DNA from: Metabacillus sp. FJAT-52054
Lineage (GTDB): Bacteria > Bacillota > Bacilli > Bacillales > Bacillaceae
DNA length: 64,000 bases
Assembly: GCF_037201815.1 (NCBI RefSeq)
Contig: NZ_CP147407.1
Span: 1,930,723 to 1,994,722, forward strand
Direction of reading: 5' to 3'
In this document: piece by piece, positions 17,905 through 27,798 of the stretch
How the letters are laid out: each line of letters opens with the position of its first letter
How positions within the stretch are numbered: the first letter of the stretch is position 1
The notes under the pieces: generated by a model
What the model saw: the letters and a program-made list of their open reading frames with translations, nothing else
Database searches by the model: none
Told to the model about the DNA's origin: nothing
Position numbers and translations under genes: made by a program

Positions 17905-20900
17905 GAGGAATAATCAAGTTAAGATGGATTCTGCTTGTATTCTGGGTAGCGGCAGCAGCTGTTCTTATGATGACTGCACCAAATATGGGAGATCTCGTAG
18001 CGGAAAAAGGACAAATTTCTGTTCCTGACGGCTACTCTTCATCTGTAGCCGGTGATCTTCTTGAGGATCAGTCTAAAGGGGATGGAGCGGCGCTTGCCCT
18101 GGTTTTTCATGATGACAAAAAGCTCAGTTCGTCAGCAATAAGCGAAATTCAAAAAGCGGTGGAAGACTTAGAAAAAAACCGCAAAGAGCTGAACATTCAG
18201 GCGATCACGAGCCATTTCAATAATAAAGAACTGGAAAAACAAATGGTGTCCTCAGATGGAAAAACGATTCTTGCTGCCGTAACACTGGAAGACAGCAAGA
18301 GAACGGTTCCTGAAATGGCTGGTGAAATTCGAAAGGAACTAAAGCAATATAAAGTCGACTCCTATATGACCGGCAGTGAGCTGATTGATAAAGACGTAGT
18401 TGACAGCTCACAGGAGGGATTAAAGAAGACGGAGTACATTACCGTTGCCTTCATCCTCGTTGTGCTTATTCTTGTTTTCCGTTCCCTGATCGCTCCGATT
18501 ATCCCTCTGGTAACAGTAGGTGTTGCTTACTTGGTAAGTCAGTCTGTTGTATCTTACTTCGTGGAGTATTTCAATTTTCCGCTATCGACATTTACGCAGA
18601 TTTTTATGGTTGCCGTCATGTTCGGGATCGGAACAGATTATTGCATTCTGCTTCTCAGCCGGTTTAAGGAAGAATTAGGCCATGGGGAAGAAAAGACGGA
18701 GGCAATCATTAAAACGTTCAAGACAGCTGGAAGGACGGTTATTTTCAGCGGCCTTGCCGTATTTGCAGGCTTCGCGTCCATCGCATTTGCGGAATTTAAG
18801 CTGTATCAATCCGCTGTTGCCGTGGCAGTAGGAATTGCCTTCCTGATTGTCGCATTAGTGACGATTGTTCCTTTCTTTATGATGGTGCTCGGCAATAATC
18901 TGTTTTGGCCGCTTAAAGGCAATATTAAGCATGCTGAAAGCCGGTCTTGGGAGTGGGCAGGCCGATTCTCCTTTAAAAGGCCAATCGTGGCGCTGCTTAT
19001 CATTGCTGCCATCATTTCTCCTGCACTGATCAAATATGACGGAAGCCTTTCTTTTAATTCGCTTGATGAGATAGGAGATAAATATGAATCCGTAAAGGCG
19101 TTTAATATGATTTCCGACAGCTTCGGACCGGGTGAATCTTTGCCCGCAACGATTGTTATCAAGGATGACCAGCCCCTTAACAATAAGGAAAATCTGGCAA
19201 CCATTGAGAAAATAAGCGGGGACCTCGATCAAATCGAAGACATCGATAAAGTAAGAAGTGCAACAAGGCCGCTTGGAGATGAACTTGAGGATTTAGAAGT
19301 AGCCAGTCAGGCTGAGGAGCTTGGCAAAGGAATCCAAAAAGGAAATGATGGAATTCAGGAAATTGGGAAGGGTCTGAATGAGGCCTCAAAGCAACTGTCA
19401 GGATCTGAACCAAAACTGAAGGAAGCTACCTCTGGAATTGATCAGCTTATCAAAGGTTCCACGGATTTGCAGAGCGGGGTCGGTGAAATTGAAACGGCAC
19501 TGGAGCAAATTGAAAATGGGATGAATCAAGGATCAGCCGGTTCACTCGAAATAAAAAAACAAGTGGATACAGCTAAAAACAGTGTGGATCAGCTGATTAA
19601 AGGAAGCAGTGCCATTCTTGCAGGCTATGAAGAAGCGGGGAAACAGCTTGGTCAATTATCAGACGGTTTAACGGCTGTTGATGCAGGGGTGAAAGATTCA
19701 CAGAAAGCTTTATCAGGATTGAAAGAGCCGCTGAACAGGCTCGCTGTGAATCCGGCCTATCCAAACATTCAAAATGACCCGGATTATCAGCTTGTATATG
19801 GAACGGTGCTTGGATTGGAAAAAGGATTTACCGGACTAAGCGGTGCGACAGAAAAACTGTCATCAGGACTAAAAGCAGCTTTGCCTGAACTTAAAAAAGC
19901 GAATGCCGGTCTTGCTGAAGTGAATAAAGGGCAAAAAGAGTTTCAAAAAGGACTTGTACAGCTTTCAGCAGGATTAGGCAAGTTATCTGATGGGCTGAAA
20001 GCTGCATCCAATGGTCAAAACAAAGTCATCAGCGAGCTTCCTAAGCTGCAAGCTGGAGCGGGGATGCTTGCCGAAGGGCAGACGGATTTGAAAAACGGTC
20101 TAAGTCCGTTTTCCACACAGCTTGGCTCTTTGACGAAAGGCCTGAATGACAGCGTCAACGGATTAAATCAAGTTTCCGGCGGATTAAATGAGGCGGAAAC
20201 TTACTTGGACGGACTATCAAGTTCAAATGCAGATGGATGGTATTTGCCCGATGATGTTCTGAAGAATAAGGATTTTCAGCAGGTATTTAATGAATATATG
20301 TCAGAAGATAAAACATTGACAACAATGGATGTTGTTTTAAAAGTAAATCCATATTCAAATGATGCTTTGGCTAAAATGGATGAAGTTGAAGAAGCAGTGA
20401 AACGTGCTGTAAAAGGCACAAAGCTTGAGAACGCTACGGTGGGTGTTTCGGGTGTGACCAGCACATATGCGGATTTAAAGCAGATTTCGGACGCGGATTA
20501 TAACAGAACGGTTTTATTTATGATTACAGCGATTCTGATCATTTTGATCATTCTTCTGAAATCATTTGTTATGCCGGTTTACCTTGTAGGCTCCCTCCTA
20601 ATAACGTATTATTCATCCAGTGCGATTTCAGAATGGATCTTTGTAGATTTGCTCGGGTATGACGGGATCAACTGGGCTGTTCCGTTCTTTGGATTTGTTA
20701 TACTTATGGCTTTAGGAATTGATTATTCGATTTTCTTAATGGACCGCTTTAATGAATATAGGGAAATGGACGTAAAATCAGCGATGATTACTGCCATGCG
20801 CAATATGGGGACCGTCATTATTTCGGCAGCCATTATATTAGCCGGTACGTTCGCTGCCATGCTGCCATCTGGTGTTCTTTCATTGCTGCAGATTGCAACC

Positions 20901-21020
20901 CTCGTACTGACAGGATTGATTTTGTATGCCTTTGTCATCCTGCCAATCTTTGTTCCTGTTATGGTCAGGACATTTGATAAGGCCAATTGGTGGCCGTTTA
21001 TGGGAAAACGTGAATCTTAA
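17901..21020 (+). CDS. ydgH: MMPL/RND-type exporter (YdgH-like)
   Basis: The 1039-residue membrane protein has the MMPL plan: one N-terminal membrane segment, an outer domain, five segments around residues 175-345, a long extracellular part (about 390-825), and a second membrane set around 865-1030. MFGIGTDYCILLLSRF and LGIDYSIFLMDRF are the paired MMPL signatures in the two halves. The second extracellular part is enlarged by repeated GL-x-x-L-x-x-G-type units predicted to form a long coiled coil, like YhgE/Pip proteins. Its substrate is unknown; lipid-like or drug-like molecules are usual in the family. It is translationally coupled to the MarR gene. Confidence 0.85.
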   Translation: MRGIIKLRWILLVFWVAAAAVLMMTAPNMGDLVAEKGQISVPDGYSSSVAGDLLEDQSKGDGAALALVFHDDKKLSSSAISEIQKAVEDLEKNRKELNIQAITSHFNNKELEKQMVSSDGKTILAAVTLEDSKRTVPEMAGEIRKELKQYKVDSYMTGSELIDKDVVDSSQEGLKKTEYITVAFILVVLILVFRSLIAPIIPLVTVGVAYLVSQSVVSYFVEYFNFPLSTFTQIFMVAVMFGIGTDYCILLLSRFKEELGHGEEKTEAIIKTFKTAGRTVIFSGLAVFAGFASIAFAEFKLYQSAVAVAVGIAFLIVALVTIVPFFMMVLGNNLFWPLKGNIKHAESRSWEWAGRFSFKRPIVALLIIAAIISPALIKYDGSLSFNSLDEIGDKYESVKAFNMISDSFGPGESLPATIVIKDDQPLNNKENLATIEKISGDLDQIEDIDKVRSATRPLGDELEDLEVASQAEELGKGIQKGNDGIQEIGKGLNEASKQLSGSEPKLKEATSGIDQLIKGSTDLQSGVGEIETALEQIENGMNQGSAGSLEIKKQVDTAKNSVDQLIKGSSAILAGYEEAGKQLGQLSDGLTAVDAGVKDSQKALSGLKEPLNRLAVNPAYPNIQNDPDYQLVYGTVLGLEKGFTGLSGATEKLSSGLKAALPELKKANAGLAEVNKGQKEFQKGLVQLSAGLGKLSDGLKAASNGQNKVISELPKLQAGAGMLAEGQTDLKNGLSPFSTQLGSLTKGLNDSVNGLNQVSGGLNEAETYLDGLSSSNADGWYLPDDVLKNKDFQQVFNEYMSEDKTLTTMDVVLKVNPYSNDALAKMDEVEEAVKRAVKGTKLENATVGVSGVTSTYADLKQISDADYNRTVLFMITAILIILIILLKSFVMPVYLVGSLLITYYSSSAISEWIFVDLLGYDGINWAVPFFGFVILMALGIDYSIFLMDRFNEYREMDVKSAMITAMRNMGTVIISAAIILAGTFAAMLPSGVLSLLQIATLVLTGLILYAFVILPIFVPVMVRTFDKANWWPFMGKRES

Positions 21021-21049
21021 TATTGTCCTGTTGAGGGACTTGTATTGAA

Positions 21050-21098
21050 AACAACCCCCTGGGACGCATTTTAAATGCAGCCCAGGGGGTTGTTTTTT
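21050..21098 (+). terminator. Terminator after the MMPL gene
   Basis: AACAACCCCCTGGG pairs perfectly with CCCAGGGGGTTGTT, with further pairing (GCATTTAAATGC-like) in the loop, and a T-run follows. It is one of the strongest terminators in the window. The 290 bases from here to ymfF hold only a -10-like TATAAT at 21304-21309 and no supported gene. Confidence 0.95.
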
Positions 21099-21387
21099 GT
21101 GGTATTGGTACTTTGTACAATAAGGATAGGCTGATTGGAGAGGGAGATGCGCGTCTTTTGAGGAAGCAGCGGGAATCAGCTATGAGCAAATTATTTCTAA
21201 ACAAAGGAAGCAGGCTCTTTTACGGATTTGAGTTAAAGCCGATACGAATCGTGCGTATATTTAAAGACAAAGTCTCCTCATTTCCTAAATGTTCCTCTAC
21301 TTGGTATAATTACTGGTACGAATGGACTCATTTAAAACAAAAAAGGCTAAACTACAAAGGATAATCCTTAAACTGAGGAGTGAATGT

Positions 21388-22677
21388 ATGTCTTTTTTTC
21401 AGGAAAAGCAAACAAAACTGAATGGAATCACCGTTCATACCGTAAAAACGGATAAATACAAAACGAACACCCTCGTCCTAAAGATGATGGCCCCCCTTAA
21501 AAAAGAAAATGTGACAAAACGAGCGATTCTTCCTTTTATTCTACAAAGGGCAACTGAAAGGTTCCGTACCACTGGCGAACTGCGAAATCATCTGGATGAA
21601 CTTTATGGAGCATCCCTGTTCGCGGACCTTTCTAAAAAAGGGGAAAATCAAATTATCACGTTTCGGATGGAAGTAGCCAATGAAAAATTTTTATCCGAGA
21701 AAACGCCATTGCTTGAAGAGGCGATCAGCCTTCTGTCGGATATCCTGCTGCGCCCGCTATTAAAGGGCAGCGCTTTTGATGATGGAATAGTAAAGGAAGA
21801 AATACGGACACTTAAACAGCGGATCCAGGCTGCTTACGATGATAAAATGAGATATTCCAATCTTAGGCTCGTGCAGGAAATGTGCAAAAATGAGCCTTAC
21901 GCTCTGCATGTAAACGGAGAGAAGGATCAGGCTGATGATCTGACTGCGGAAAATGTTTATGAGTATTACCAGCAGGTCCTTAAAGAAGATAAGCTTGATT
22001 TATACCTGATTGGAGATTTTAAGGAAGCTGCTGCGGGGGAAATGGTAAAGAAATATTTTGATTTCTCTGCCAACACCCACGCCTATCCTGAAACCGAACA
22101 AGCAAGCAAGCAGCATGTTGAGGAAAAAGAGGTCATTGAAGAAGAAGACGTTAAGCAGGGGAAATTAAATATCGGATACCGGACCAACTGCTTGTATAAC
22201 GATGATTCGTATTTTGCACTTCAGGTTTTCAATGGGATATTCGGCGGATTCTCTCATTCCAAGCTGTTCATAAATGTAAGGGAAAAAGCAAGTCTTGCGT
22301 ACTATGCTGCTTCAAGGGTTGAATCCCATAAAGGTCTCTTAATGGTCATGTCAGGTATTGAAGTGGGTAACTATGATCAGGCTGTCTCCATTATTAAAGA
22401 GCAGATGGCAGCGATGAAGAACGGCGATTTTACGGATGATGACTTGAATCAGACAAAGGGCGTCATCAGAAATCAGCTTTTGGAAACCATCGATACGAGC
22501 TATGGACTAAGCGAAATTCTGTATCAGAATGTTGCAGCCAACTCTGAACGTACATTTGATGAGCTATTAGATGGCATCAGCCATGTAACGAAAGAAGAGG
22601 TAGTGGAATCAGCTTCTAAAATCGAGCTGGATACCATTTATTTTCTTAAAGGAAAGGGGGCACAAAACAATGGGTAA
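21388..22677 (+). CDS. ymfF: M16-family peptidase-like protein YmfF (probably inactive partner)
   Basis: This 429-residue protein has the insulinase/M16 fold but lacks HxxEH: where the zinc motif should be (about residues 50-75) there is LQRATERFRTTGELRNHL. It is therefore probably the non-catalytic half of a two-subunit M16 peptidase with the following YmfH. The ATG at 21388 has GAGGAGTGA upstream; the longer frame from 21322 is rejected for lack of such a site. B. subtilis YmfF is of similar length. It overlaps ymfH by eight bases. Confidence 0.88.
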   Translation: MSFFQEKQTKLNGITVHTVKTDKYKTNTLVLKMMAPLKKENVTKRAILPFILQRATERFRTTGELRNHLDELYGASLFADLSKKGENQIITFRMEVANEKFLSEKTPLLEEAISLLSDILLRPLLKGSAFDDGIVKEEIRTLKQRIQAAYDDKMRYSNLRLVQEMCKNEPYALHVNGEKDQADDLTAENVYEYYQQVLKEDKLDLYLIGDFKEAAAGEMVKKYFDFSANTHAYPETEQASKQHVEEKEVIEEEDVKQGKLNIGYRTNCLYNDDSYFALQVFNGIFGGFSHSKLFINVREKASLAYYAASRVESHKGLLMVMSGIEVGNYDQAVSIIKEQMAAMKNGDFTDDDLNQTKGVIRNQLLETIDTSYGLSEILYQNVAANSERTFDELLDGISHVTKEEVVESASKIELDTIYFLKGKGAQNNG

Positions 22678-23968
22678 GCCTATACAGTTTGAGCAGCTTC
22701 AGGAAGAGCTGTATCATGAAAAAATGGACAATGGATTAAATGTTTATGTACTGCCCAAAAAAGGATTTAATAAGACTTATGCAACCTTTACCACCAAATA
22801 TGGTTCCATTGATAACGAATTTGTGCCTCTTGGACAGGAAGAAATGAAAAAGGTTCCGGATGGAATTGCGCATTTTCTTGAGCATAAGCTTTTTGAAAAA
22901 GAAGATGGGGATGTTTTTCAGCAATTCGGCAAGCAAGGGGCATCCTCTAATGCCTTTACATCGTTTACACGAACCGCCTACTTGTTCTCAAGCACATCAG
23001 ATGCCGAGAAAAACCTGGAAACGTTAATTGATTTCGTTCAGGAGCCTTATTTTACAGAAAAGTCAGTAGAAAAAGAGAAGGGAATCATCGGACAGGAAAT
23101 CAACATGTATGATGATAACCCGGACTGGCGTTTATATTTCGGATTAATTGAAAACATGTATGAAAAGCATCCTGTGAAAATTGATATCGCCGGTACAGTT
23201 GAATCTATTTCTCATATCACGAAGGATTTGCTGTATGAGTGCTACCATACGTTTTATCATCCGAGCAATATGCTGCTTTTTGTTACCGGCCCGGTTGATC
23301 CTGAGCGTGTTTTAAAGCAGGTTAGAGAAAATCAGAAAAAGAAAACGTTTGAAGAGCCTCAAACCATTAAGCGTCCTGAACTCTCTGAAAAAGCAGAGGT
23401 GGATAAAAAGGACGAAAAGCTTCCAATGAACGTTCAGTCTTCGAAATGTCTCGTTGGCATCAAGGCAAAAGAGACCGGTTTATCCGGGGAAGAGCTTCTT
23501 AAAAAAGAATTGACGGCTAACCTGGTGCTTGATGTGCTCTTCGGGAAAAGCTCCAGTCATTTTCAAACCATGTACAGCAACGGGTTAATAGATGATACCT
23601 TCAGCTATGATTACACGGAAGAGGAGACCTTCGGATTTGCGATGATTGGCGGAGACACCGATCAGCCCGAGGAGCTTGCCAAGCAAACAAAAGAAATTTT
23701 ATTCAAGGCTAGGGAAGAAGGCGTGGATCAGGAACGGCTGAATACAGCGATCAAAAAAAGGATTGGAGCATTTCTGCGTTCCGTCAATTCTCCTGAGTAC
23801 ATTGCCAATCAATTCACCCGCTATGCATTCAATGATATGAACCTGTTTGATGTTGTACCGGTTCTCGAGCAGATAACAAAGCAGGATGCGGATGCTCTTT
23901 TACAACAGTTCGCAGATGAAAAGCAAATGACCGTCTTTACGGTTGTTCCAAAAAAGGAAGACAAATAA
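22670..23968 (+). CDS. ymfH: M16-family zinc peptidase YmfH
   Basis: The 432-residue protein is an M16 metallopeptidase with the inverted zinc motif HFLEH near residues 65-69 and a distal conserved glutamate in EKGIIGQEINMYDD near 138-151. It likely acts with YmfF as an alpha/beta pair. The substrate is unknown; M16 pairs in Firmicutes process small peptides. AAAGGGGG precedes its ATG inside the end of ymfF. A GC-rich hairpin lies between it and ymfI. Confidence 0.9.
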   Translation: MGKPIQFEQLQEELYHEKMDNGLNVYVLPKKGFNKTYATFTTKYGSIDNEFVPLGQEEMKKVPDGIAHFLEHKLFEKEDGDVFQQFGKQGASSNAFTSFTRTAYLFSSTSDAEKNLETLIDFVQEPYFTEKSVEKEKGIIGQEINMYDDNPDWRLYFGLIENMYEKHPVKIDIAGTVESISHITKDLLYECYHTFYHPSNMLLFVTGPVDPERVLKQVRENQKKKTFEEPQTIKRPELSEKAEVDKKDEKLPMNVQSSKCLVGIKAKETGLSGEELLKKELTANLVLDVLFGKSSSHFQTMYSNGLIDDTFSYDYTEEETFGFAMIGGDTDQPEELAKQTKEILFKAREEGVDQERLNTAIKKRIGAFLRSVNSPEYIANQFTRYAFNDMNLFDVVPVLEQITKQDADALLQQFADEKQMTVFTVVPKKEDK

Positions 23969-23976
23969 TTTTTTTT

Positions 23977-24004
23977 GAATACCGGCTGACATCAGCCGGT
24001 ATTC
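23977..24004 (+). other. Hairpin between ymfH and ymfI
   Basis: GAATACCGGCTGA pairs with TCAGCCGGTATTC around a two-base loop. It follows a T-run instead of preceding one, so it is a weak terminator at best and may be an RNA-stability element. Confidence 0.5.
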
Positions 24005-24026
24005 TTGTGCAAGGAGGTAAACAGAG

Positions 24027-24746
24027 TTGAAATATGCGCTTATTACTGGAGCGAGCGGGGGAATAGGGTCCAAAATTGCCGCCAAGCTCGCGGATGAAGG
24101 CTGGAATTTGTATTTGCATTATCACCGCAGCAAGGAGAAGACGGAGCACCTGAAAAAGGAGCTTGAGAACAAAGGTATCAGCTGTCTGCCGGTACAGGGT
24201 GATTTGTCCACAAAAGACGGAGTAAACGGGCTGCTCGGTAAAATCACCCATCCGATTCAGCTCCTTGTTCTGTCCAGCGGAACGGCTCCTTATGGTCTTA
24301 TAACGGATCTGGATGATGAAGAAATTCAAGCGCAGGTCCAGCTTCATGTTACAAGTCCGTTTCTTCTGGCTAAATCCTTAATACCGAATATGGTTTCTGC
24401 AAAAAAAGGGTCCATTATTGCCATTACATCCATTTGGGGAGAAAAAGGAGCCTCTTGCGAAGTTTTATATTCAATGGTTAAAGGCGGTCAAAACACATTC
24501 GTAAAAGCGCTGGCAAAGGAGCTTGCACCAAGCGGCATCCGCGTAAACGCAGTTTCTCCGGGAGCTGTAGACACCGGCATGCTAAGCCGCTTCACTGAAG
24601 AAGATTTGCGCGAAATGGCTGATGACATTCCTGCTGGCAGAATCGGCAGGCCGGAAGAAATTGCAGATGCCGTCTGTTTTTTAGCATCAGAAAAATCTTC
24701 ATACATAACCGGTCACATCCTCTCTGTGAATGGCGGATGGAATTAA
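24027..24746 (+). CDS. ymfI: Short-chain dehydrogenase/reductase YmfI (FabG-like)
   Basis: This 239-residue SDR shows the cofactor motif TGASGGIG near residues 7-14, an NxxG-equivalent altered to SSGT near 87-90, and the catalytic YSMVK pair near residues 150-154. It is FabG-like, but its substrate is unknown. The start is TTG at 24027 with an ideal AAGGAGG 8 bases upstream. It sits between ymfH and ymfJ, the conserved Bacillus order. Confidence 0.88.
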   Translation: MKYALITGASGGIGSKIAAKLADEGWNLYLHYHRSKEKTEHLKKELENKGISCLPVQGDLSTKDGVNGLLGKITHPIQLLVLSSGTAPYGLITDLDDEEIQAQVQLHVTSPFLLAKSLIPNMVSAKKGSIIAITSIWGEKGASCEVLYSMVKGGQNTFVKALAKELAPSGIRVNAVSPGAVDTGMLSRFTEEDLREMADDIPAGRIGRPEEIADAVCFLASEKSSYITGHILSVNGGWN

Positions 24747-24832
24747 GGAAAAAAGCGGGGGATGGTGCATAAAAACATTCAAATCAGCAAAACTAACCTT
24801 GTAATCAATTTTTTGGACTGGAGGAATGAACA

Positions 24833-25099
24833 ATGTCCGTATTGAATAATTGGGATTCATGGAAGAATTTCCTTGGAGATCGTCTTCATCATGCTGAAAA
24901 CAGCGGAATGAGCCGTGAAACGGTTTCTGGACTTGCTTATGAAATCGGCGGATACCTTGCAAACCAAGTAGACTCCAAAAATGATCAGGAAAAAGTTCTT
25001 GCTGATTTATGGAGCGTTGCAAGTGAAGAAGAGCAGCATGCAATTGCGAACATGATGGTGAAGCTTGTCGGCAACAACGGAACTGAAGGAACACACTAA
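24833..25099 (+). CDS. ymfJ: DUF3243 protein YmfJ
   Basis: This 88-residue soluble, helical, acidic protein matches the DUF3243 family (YmfJ, 85 residues in B. subtilis). It begins MSVLNNWDSWKNFLGDRL and ends near MMVKLVG. No catalytic motif is visible and the function is unknown. GGAGGAATG precedes the ATG and a strong terminator follows, so it may be a single-gene unit. Confidence 0.88.
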   Translation: MSVLNNWDSWKNFLGDRLHHAENSGMSRETVSGLAYEIGGYLANQVDSKNDQEKVLADLWSVASEEEQHAIANMMVKLVGNNGTEGTH

Positions 25100-25100
25100 A

Positions 25101-25128
25101 AAAGGGAGGCGCTGCCTCTCTTTTTTTT
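25101..25128 (+). terminator. Terminator after ymfJ
   Basis: AGGGAGGC pairs with GCCTCTCT (one G-U pair) and a run of T follows. The 300 bases between this and ymfK hold no supported gene or clear promoter. Confidence 0.88.
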
Positions 25129-25430
25129 ATTTGGCATGGTTATGGTGCTGATTTTTCTCCATTTGCAGATTGGAGCGATATGAGCTCATTTAAAAGAGCG
25201 GGGTTATATGAGACCTCTCATGTATGAAGTTTTGAACTCTCGTCCGAATATCCCGTTTAAGAAGAAGTTCCTGAAGGGAAATCACCTGTAAGGGTTATTT
25301 TATCAGGAAGATCCTTAGCCAGCTTCTTCCTGCATTAAGAGGTTTAGGGAATTATTCTTTCTTATTACGAGAAAATGCTTTATTATAAACTTATAGGTAC
25401 ATTTCGCCTCAATCGAAAGGGGGATTCTCC

Positions 25431-26222
25431 TTGCAAAAGGAAGAATGGTACTTGGAATATGAAATTCAGAAAAACCGGCCTGGTTTACTGGGGGATGTTT
25501 CTTCCCTGCTGGGTATGCTTTCCATAAATATTGTGACAATTAATGGTGTTGACGACTCCCGTCGTGGACTCCTGCTAAAATGTGAACATAACGACCAGAT
25601 TAAACGTCTTGAATCGATTTTACATACAATGGATACAATTACTGTGACTAAATTAAGGAAGCCGAAGCTTCGGGACCGGCTTGCCGTCAGACACGGACGT
25701 TATATACAGCGTGATGCAGATGATAAAAAGACCTTCCGATTTGTTCGGGATGAACTCGGTTTGCTTGTGGATTTTCTCGCGGAATTGATGAAGCAGGACG
25801 GCCATAAGCTGATTGGAATCCGCGGTATGCCAAGAGTGGGGAAAACGGAATCGATCGTAGCTTCAAGTGTGTGCGCAAATAAAAGGTGGCTTTTTGTATC
25901 CTCAACCCTTTTAAAACAAACGCTTCGAAGCCAGCTCATCGCTGATGAATACGATGCCAATAATTTGTTTATAATTGATGGAATTGTTTCAACCCGGAGA
26001 GGGACAGAACGGCATTTGCAGCTTGTACGTGAAATAATGCGCCTTTCCGCAACAAAAATTGTGGAACACCCAGATGTGTTTGTCCAGAATACGGAATATA
26101 CTTTGGAAGACTTTGATTATGTCATTGAGCTTCGCAATGACCCGGATGAAGAAATTACATATGAAGACGCTGAAGAGCCGCAAATGCTCGATCAGTCGGC
26201 TTTTTCTGGATTTGATTTTTAA
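25431..26222 (+). CDS. ymfK: DUF3388 protein YmfK with ACT-like and P-loop-like segments
   Basis: The 263-residue protein matches YmfK/DUF3388. Residues 1-75 look like an ACT-type regulatory domain (NRPGLLGDVSSLLG near 15-28). A Walker A-like GMPRVGKT lies near residues 135-142, and IIDGIVSTRRG near 185-195 could be the partner strand, so nucleotide binding is possible. The acidic tail ends in FSGFDF. Start is TTG at 25431 after AAAGGGGGA. The gene is conserved before ymfM, but its role is not established. Confidence 0.85.
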   Translation: MQKEEWYLEYEIQKNRPGLLGDVSSLLGMLSINIVTINGVDDSRRGLLLKCEHNDQIKRLESILHTMDTITVTKLRKPKLRDRLAVRHGRYIQRDADDKKTFRFVRDELGLLVDFLAELMKQDGHKLIGIRGMPRVGKTESIVASSVCANKRWLFVSSTLLKQTLRSQLIADEYDANNLFIIDGIVSTRRGTERHLQLVREIMRLSATKIVEHPDVFVQNTEYTLEDFDYVIELRNDPDEEITYEDAEEPQMLDQSAFSGFDF

Positions 26223-26240
26223 TTATGGAAGGTGTTACGG

Positions 26241-27125
26241 TTGAGTGAATTAGGAAATCGCCTTAAGCAAGCGAGGGAAGAAAAGCAATTAACATTGGAC
26301 GATCTGCAAACGATGACGAAGATCCAAAAAAGATATCTGATCGGAATTGAAGAGGGCAATTATAAAATAATGCCTGGCCAATTTTACGTGCGTGCTTTTA
26401 TTAAGCAGTATGCTGAAGCAGTCGGATTGGATCCTGATCAGCTATTTGAAGATTACAAAAAAGATGTTCCGGACAGCGGCCAGGATGAACTTCCAGGCCA
26501 GCTTTCAAGGGTGCAAACGCAAAGGGAGCTACCAGAGAGTGCATCAAAAGCCATTGACCTGCTCCCCAAACTTCTGATTATCCTCCTGATTGTAGCGGCT
26601 GCAGTCGTTATTTGGATGGTGAATCAAAACAGCAGCGGAAGTGAAGAGCCCGCTAAGCCTAAGTCAGAATCAATCAGTTCAGAAGTGAAGATGGATGAAT
26701 CTTTGAAAAACAAGGATACGGATGAAAAAGCTGAAGAAAAGCCCGCTCCCGAGCCAGAACCTGCCAAAGTAGAACCGCCTGCACCAAAGCAAGCGATCAG
26801 CGGCAAAGAAACGGGTTCAGCTTCTTCCTCCTATGCTGTAACCGGAGCAGAGAAACTGGAAATCGAAATCTCAGCAAAAGGATCTACTTGGATTGGCGTC
26901 AAAAACAGTAAAGGCAAATCTTTTTTTTCCGGCGTGCTGAACAGCGGCAAATCGCAAAAAATTGATGCAAGCAATGAAAATGAAGTGAAAATACGTATTG
27001 GAAACATGCCGAATACAGACATTAAAGTAAACGGTGAACCTCTGAAATACGTAATAGACCCTTCTAAAAAGATGACTCAATCCATTACCATTACGTATAC
27101 AAAAGCAGAAAAGTCATCATCCTGA
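26241..27125 (+). CDS. ymfM: RodZ-family cell-shape protein YmfM
   Basis: The 294-residue protein has a RodZ plan: an N-terminal Xre-like helix-turn-helix domain (about residues 1-75), one membrane segment (LLPKLLIILLIVAAAVVIWM near 112-131), a Pro/Glu-rich linker and a C-terminal DUF4115 domain (about 205-290). RodZ links MreB to the elongation machinery. TTG 26241 has GGAAGG 8 bases upstream, which is better placed than for GTG 26232. It comes directly before pgsA, as in B. subtilis. Confidence 0.9.
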   Translation: MSELGNRLKQAREEKQLTLDDLQTMTKIQKRYLIGIEEGNYKIMPGQFYVRAFIKQYAEAVGLDPDQLFEDYKKDVPDSGQDELPGQLSRVQTQRELPESASKAIDLLPKLLIILLIVAAAVVIWMVNQNSSGSEEPAKPKSESISSEVKMDESLKNKDTDEKAEEKPAPEPEPAKVEPPAPKQAISGKETGSASSSYAVTGAEKLEIEISAKGSTWIGVKNSKGKSFFSGVLNSGKSQKIDASNENEVKIRIGNMPNTDIKVNGEPLKYVIDPSKKMTQSITITYTKAEKSSS

Positions 27126-27201
27126 TGGCTTTTCTTGCCATTTATCAAAAGTTTGCAGGGTATCTCCCAGATGCAGATCCCGGATGAAGGAGTAGAAAAA
27201 A

Positions 27202-27780
27202 ATGAATTTACCTAATAAAATCACGGTTTCACGTATTTTGCTTATCCCGGTGTTTATGTTTATTATGCTGTATCCTTTCGATTGGGGAATGGTATCGATT
27301 TTAGGAACTGAAATGCCTGCTTCACAGTTCACGGGCGCCCTGCTGTTTATTCTCGCTTCCGTTACAGATTGGATCGACGGCTACTATGCACGGAAGTACA
27401 ATCTTGTAACAAACCTTGGGAAGTTTTTGGACCCGCTTGCAGATAAGCTGCTTGTTTCTGCAGCACTTATTATCCTTGTTGAGATGGGGCTCGCGCCTGC
27501 CTGGATGGTTATTATCATTATCAGCAGAGAATTTGCAGTTACCGGGCTCAGACTGATTCTTGCCAATGAAGGAGAAGTAGTAGCGGCTAACTCGCTTGGC
27601 AAAATCAAAACATGGACTCAAATCATCGCAATTTCTGCTCTTTTGCTTAACAACTTTCCGTTTGAACCATTACATATTCCTTTTGCCCAATTTGCACTTT
27701 GGGTGGCTGTCTTCTTTACGATTATTTCAGGCTGGGACTATTTCGCTAAAAACAAAAATGCTTTATTAAACTCTAAATAA
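27202..27780 (+). CDS. pgsA: CDP-diacylglycerol-glycerol-3-phosphate 3-phosphatidyltransferase
   Basis: This 192-residue integral membrane enzyme makes phosphatidylglycerol phosphate, the precursor of phosphatidylglycerol. The CDP-alcohol phosphotransferase motif D-x2-D-G-x2-A-R-x8-G-x3-D-x3-D is complete at about residues 54-79 (starting DWIDGYYAR). It has about four to five hydrophobic segments. GAAGGAG precedes the ATG. Location between ymfM and cinA is conserved. Confidence 0.96.
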   Translation: MNLPNKITVSRILLIPVFMFIMLYPFDWGMVSILGTEMPASQFTGALLFILASVTDWIDGYYARKYNLVTNLGKFLDPLADKLLVSAALIILVEMGLAPAWMVIIIISREFAVTGLRLILANEGEVVAANSLGKIKTWTQIIAISALLLNNFPFEPLHIPFAQFALWVAVFFTIISGWDYFAKNKNALLNSK

Positions 27781-27798
27781 AAGAAAAAGGAGCTTGCT

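Noticed and set aside
21113..21364. 83-codon open frame upstream of ymfF
   Set aside because: It starts just after the big terminator without a ribosome binding site, has no recognisable protein features and runs over the probable ymfF promoter.
25130..25430. A gene or RNA element between ymfJ and ymfK
   Set aside because: No open frame with a start site, no long inverted repeat and no clear promoter could be supported.
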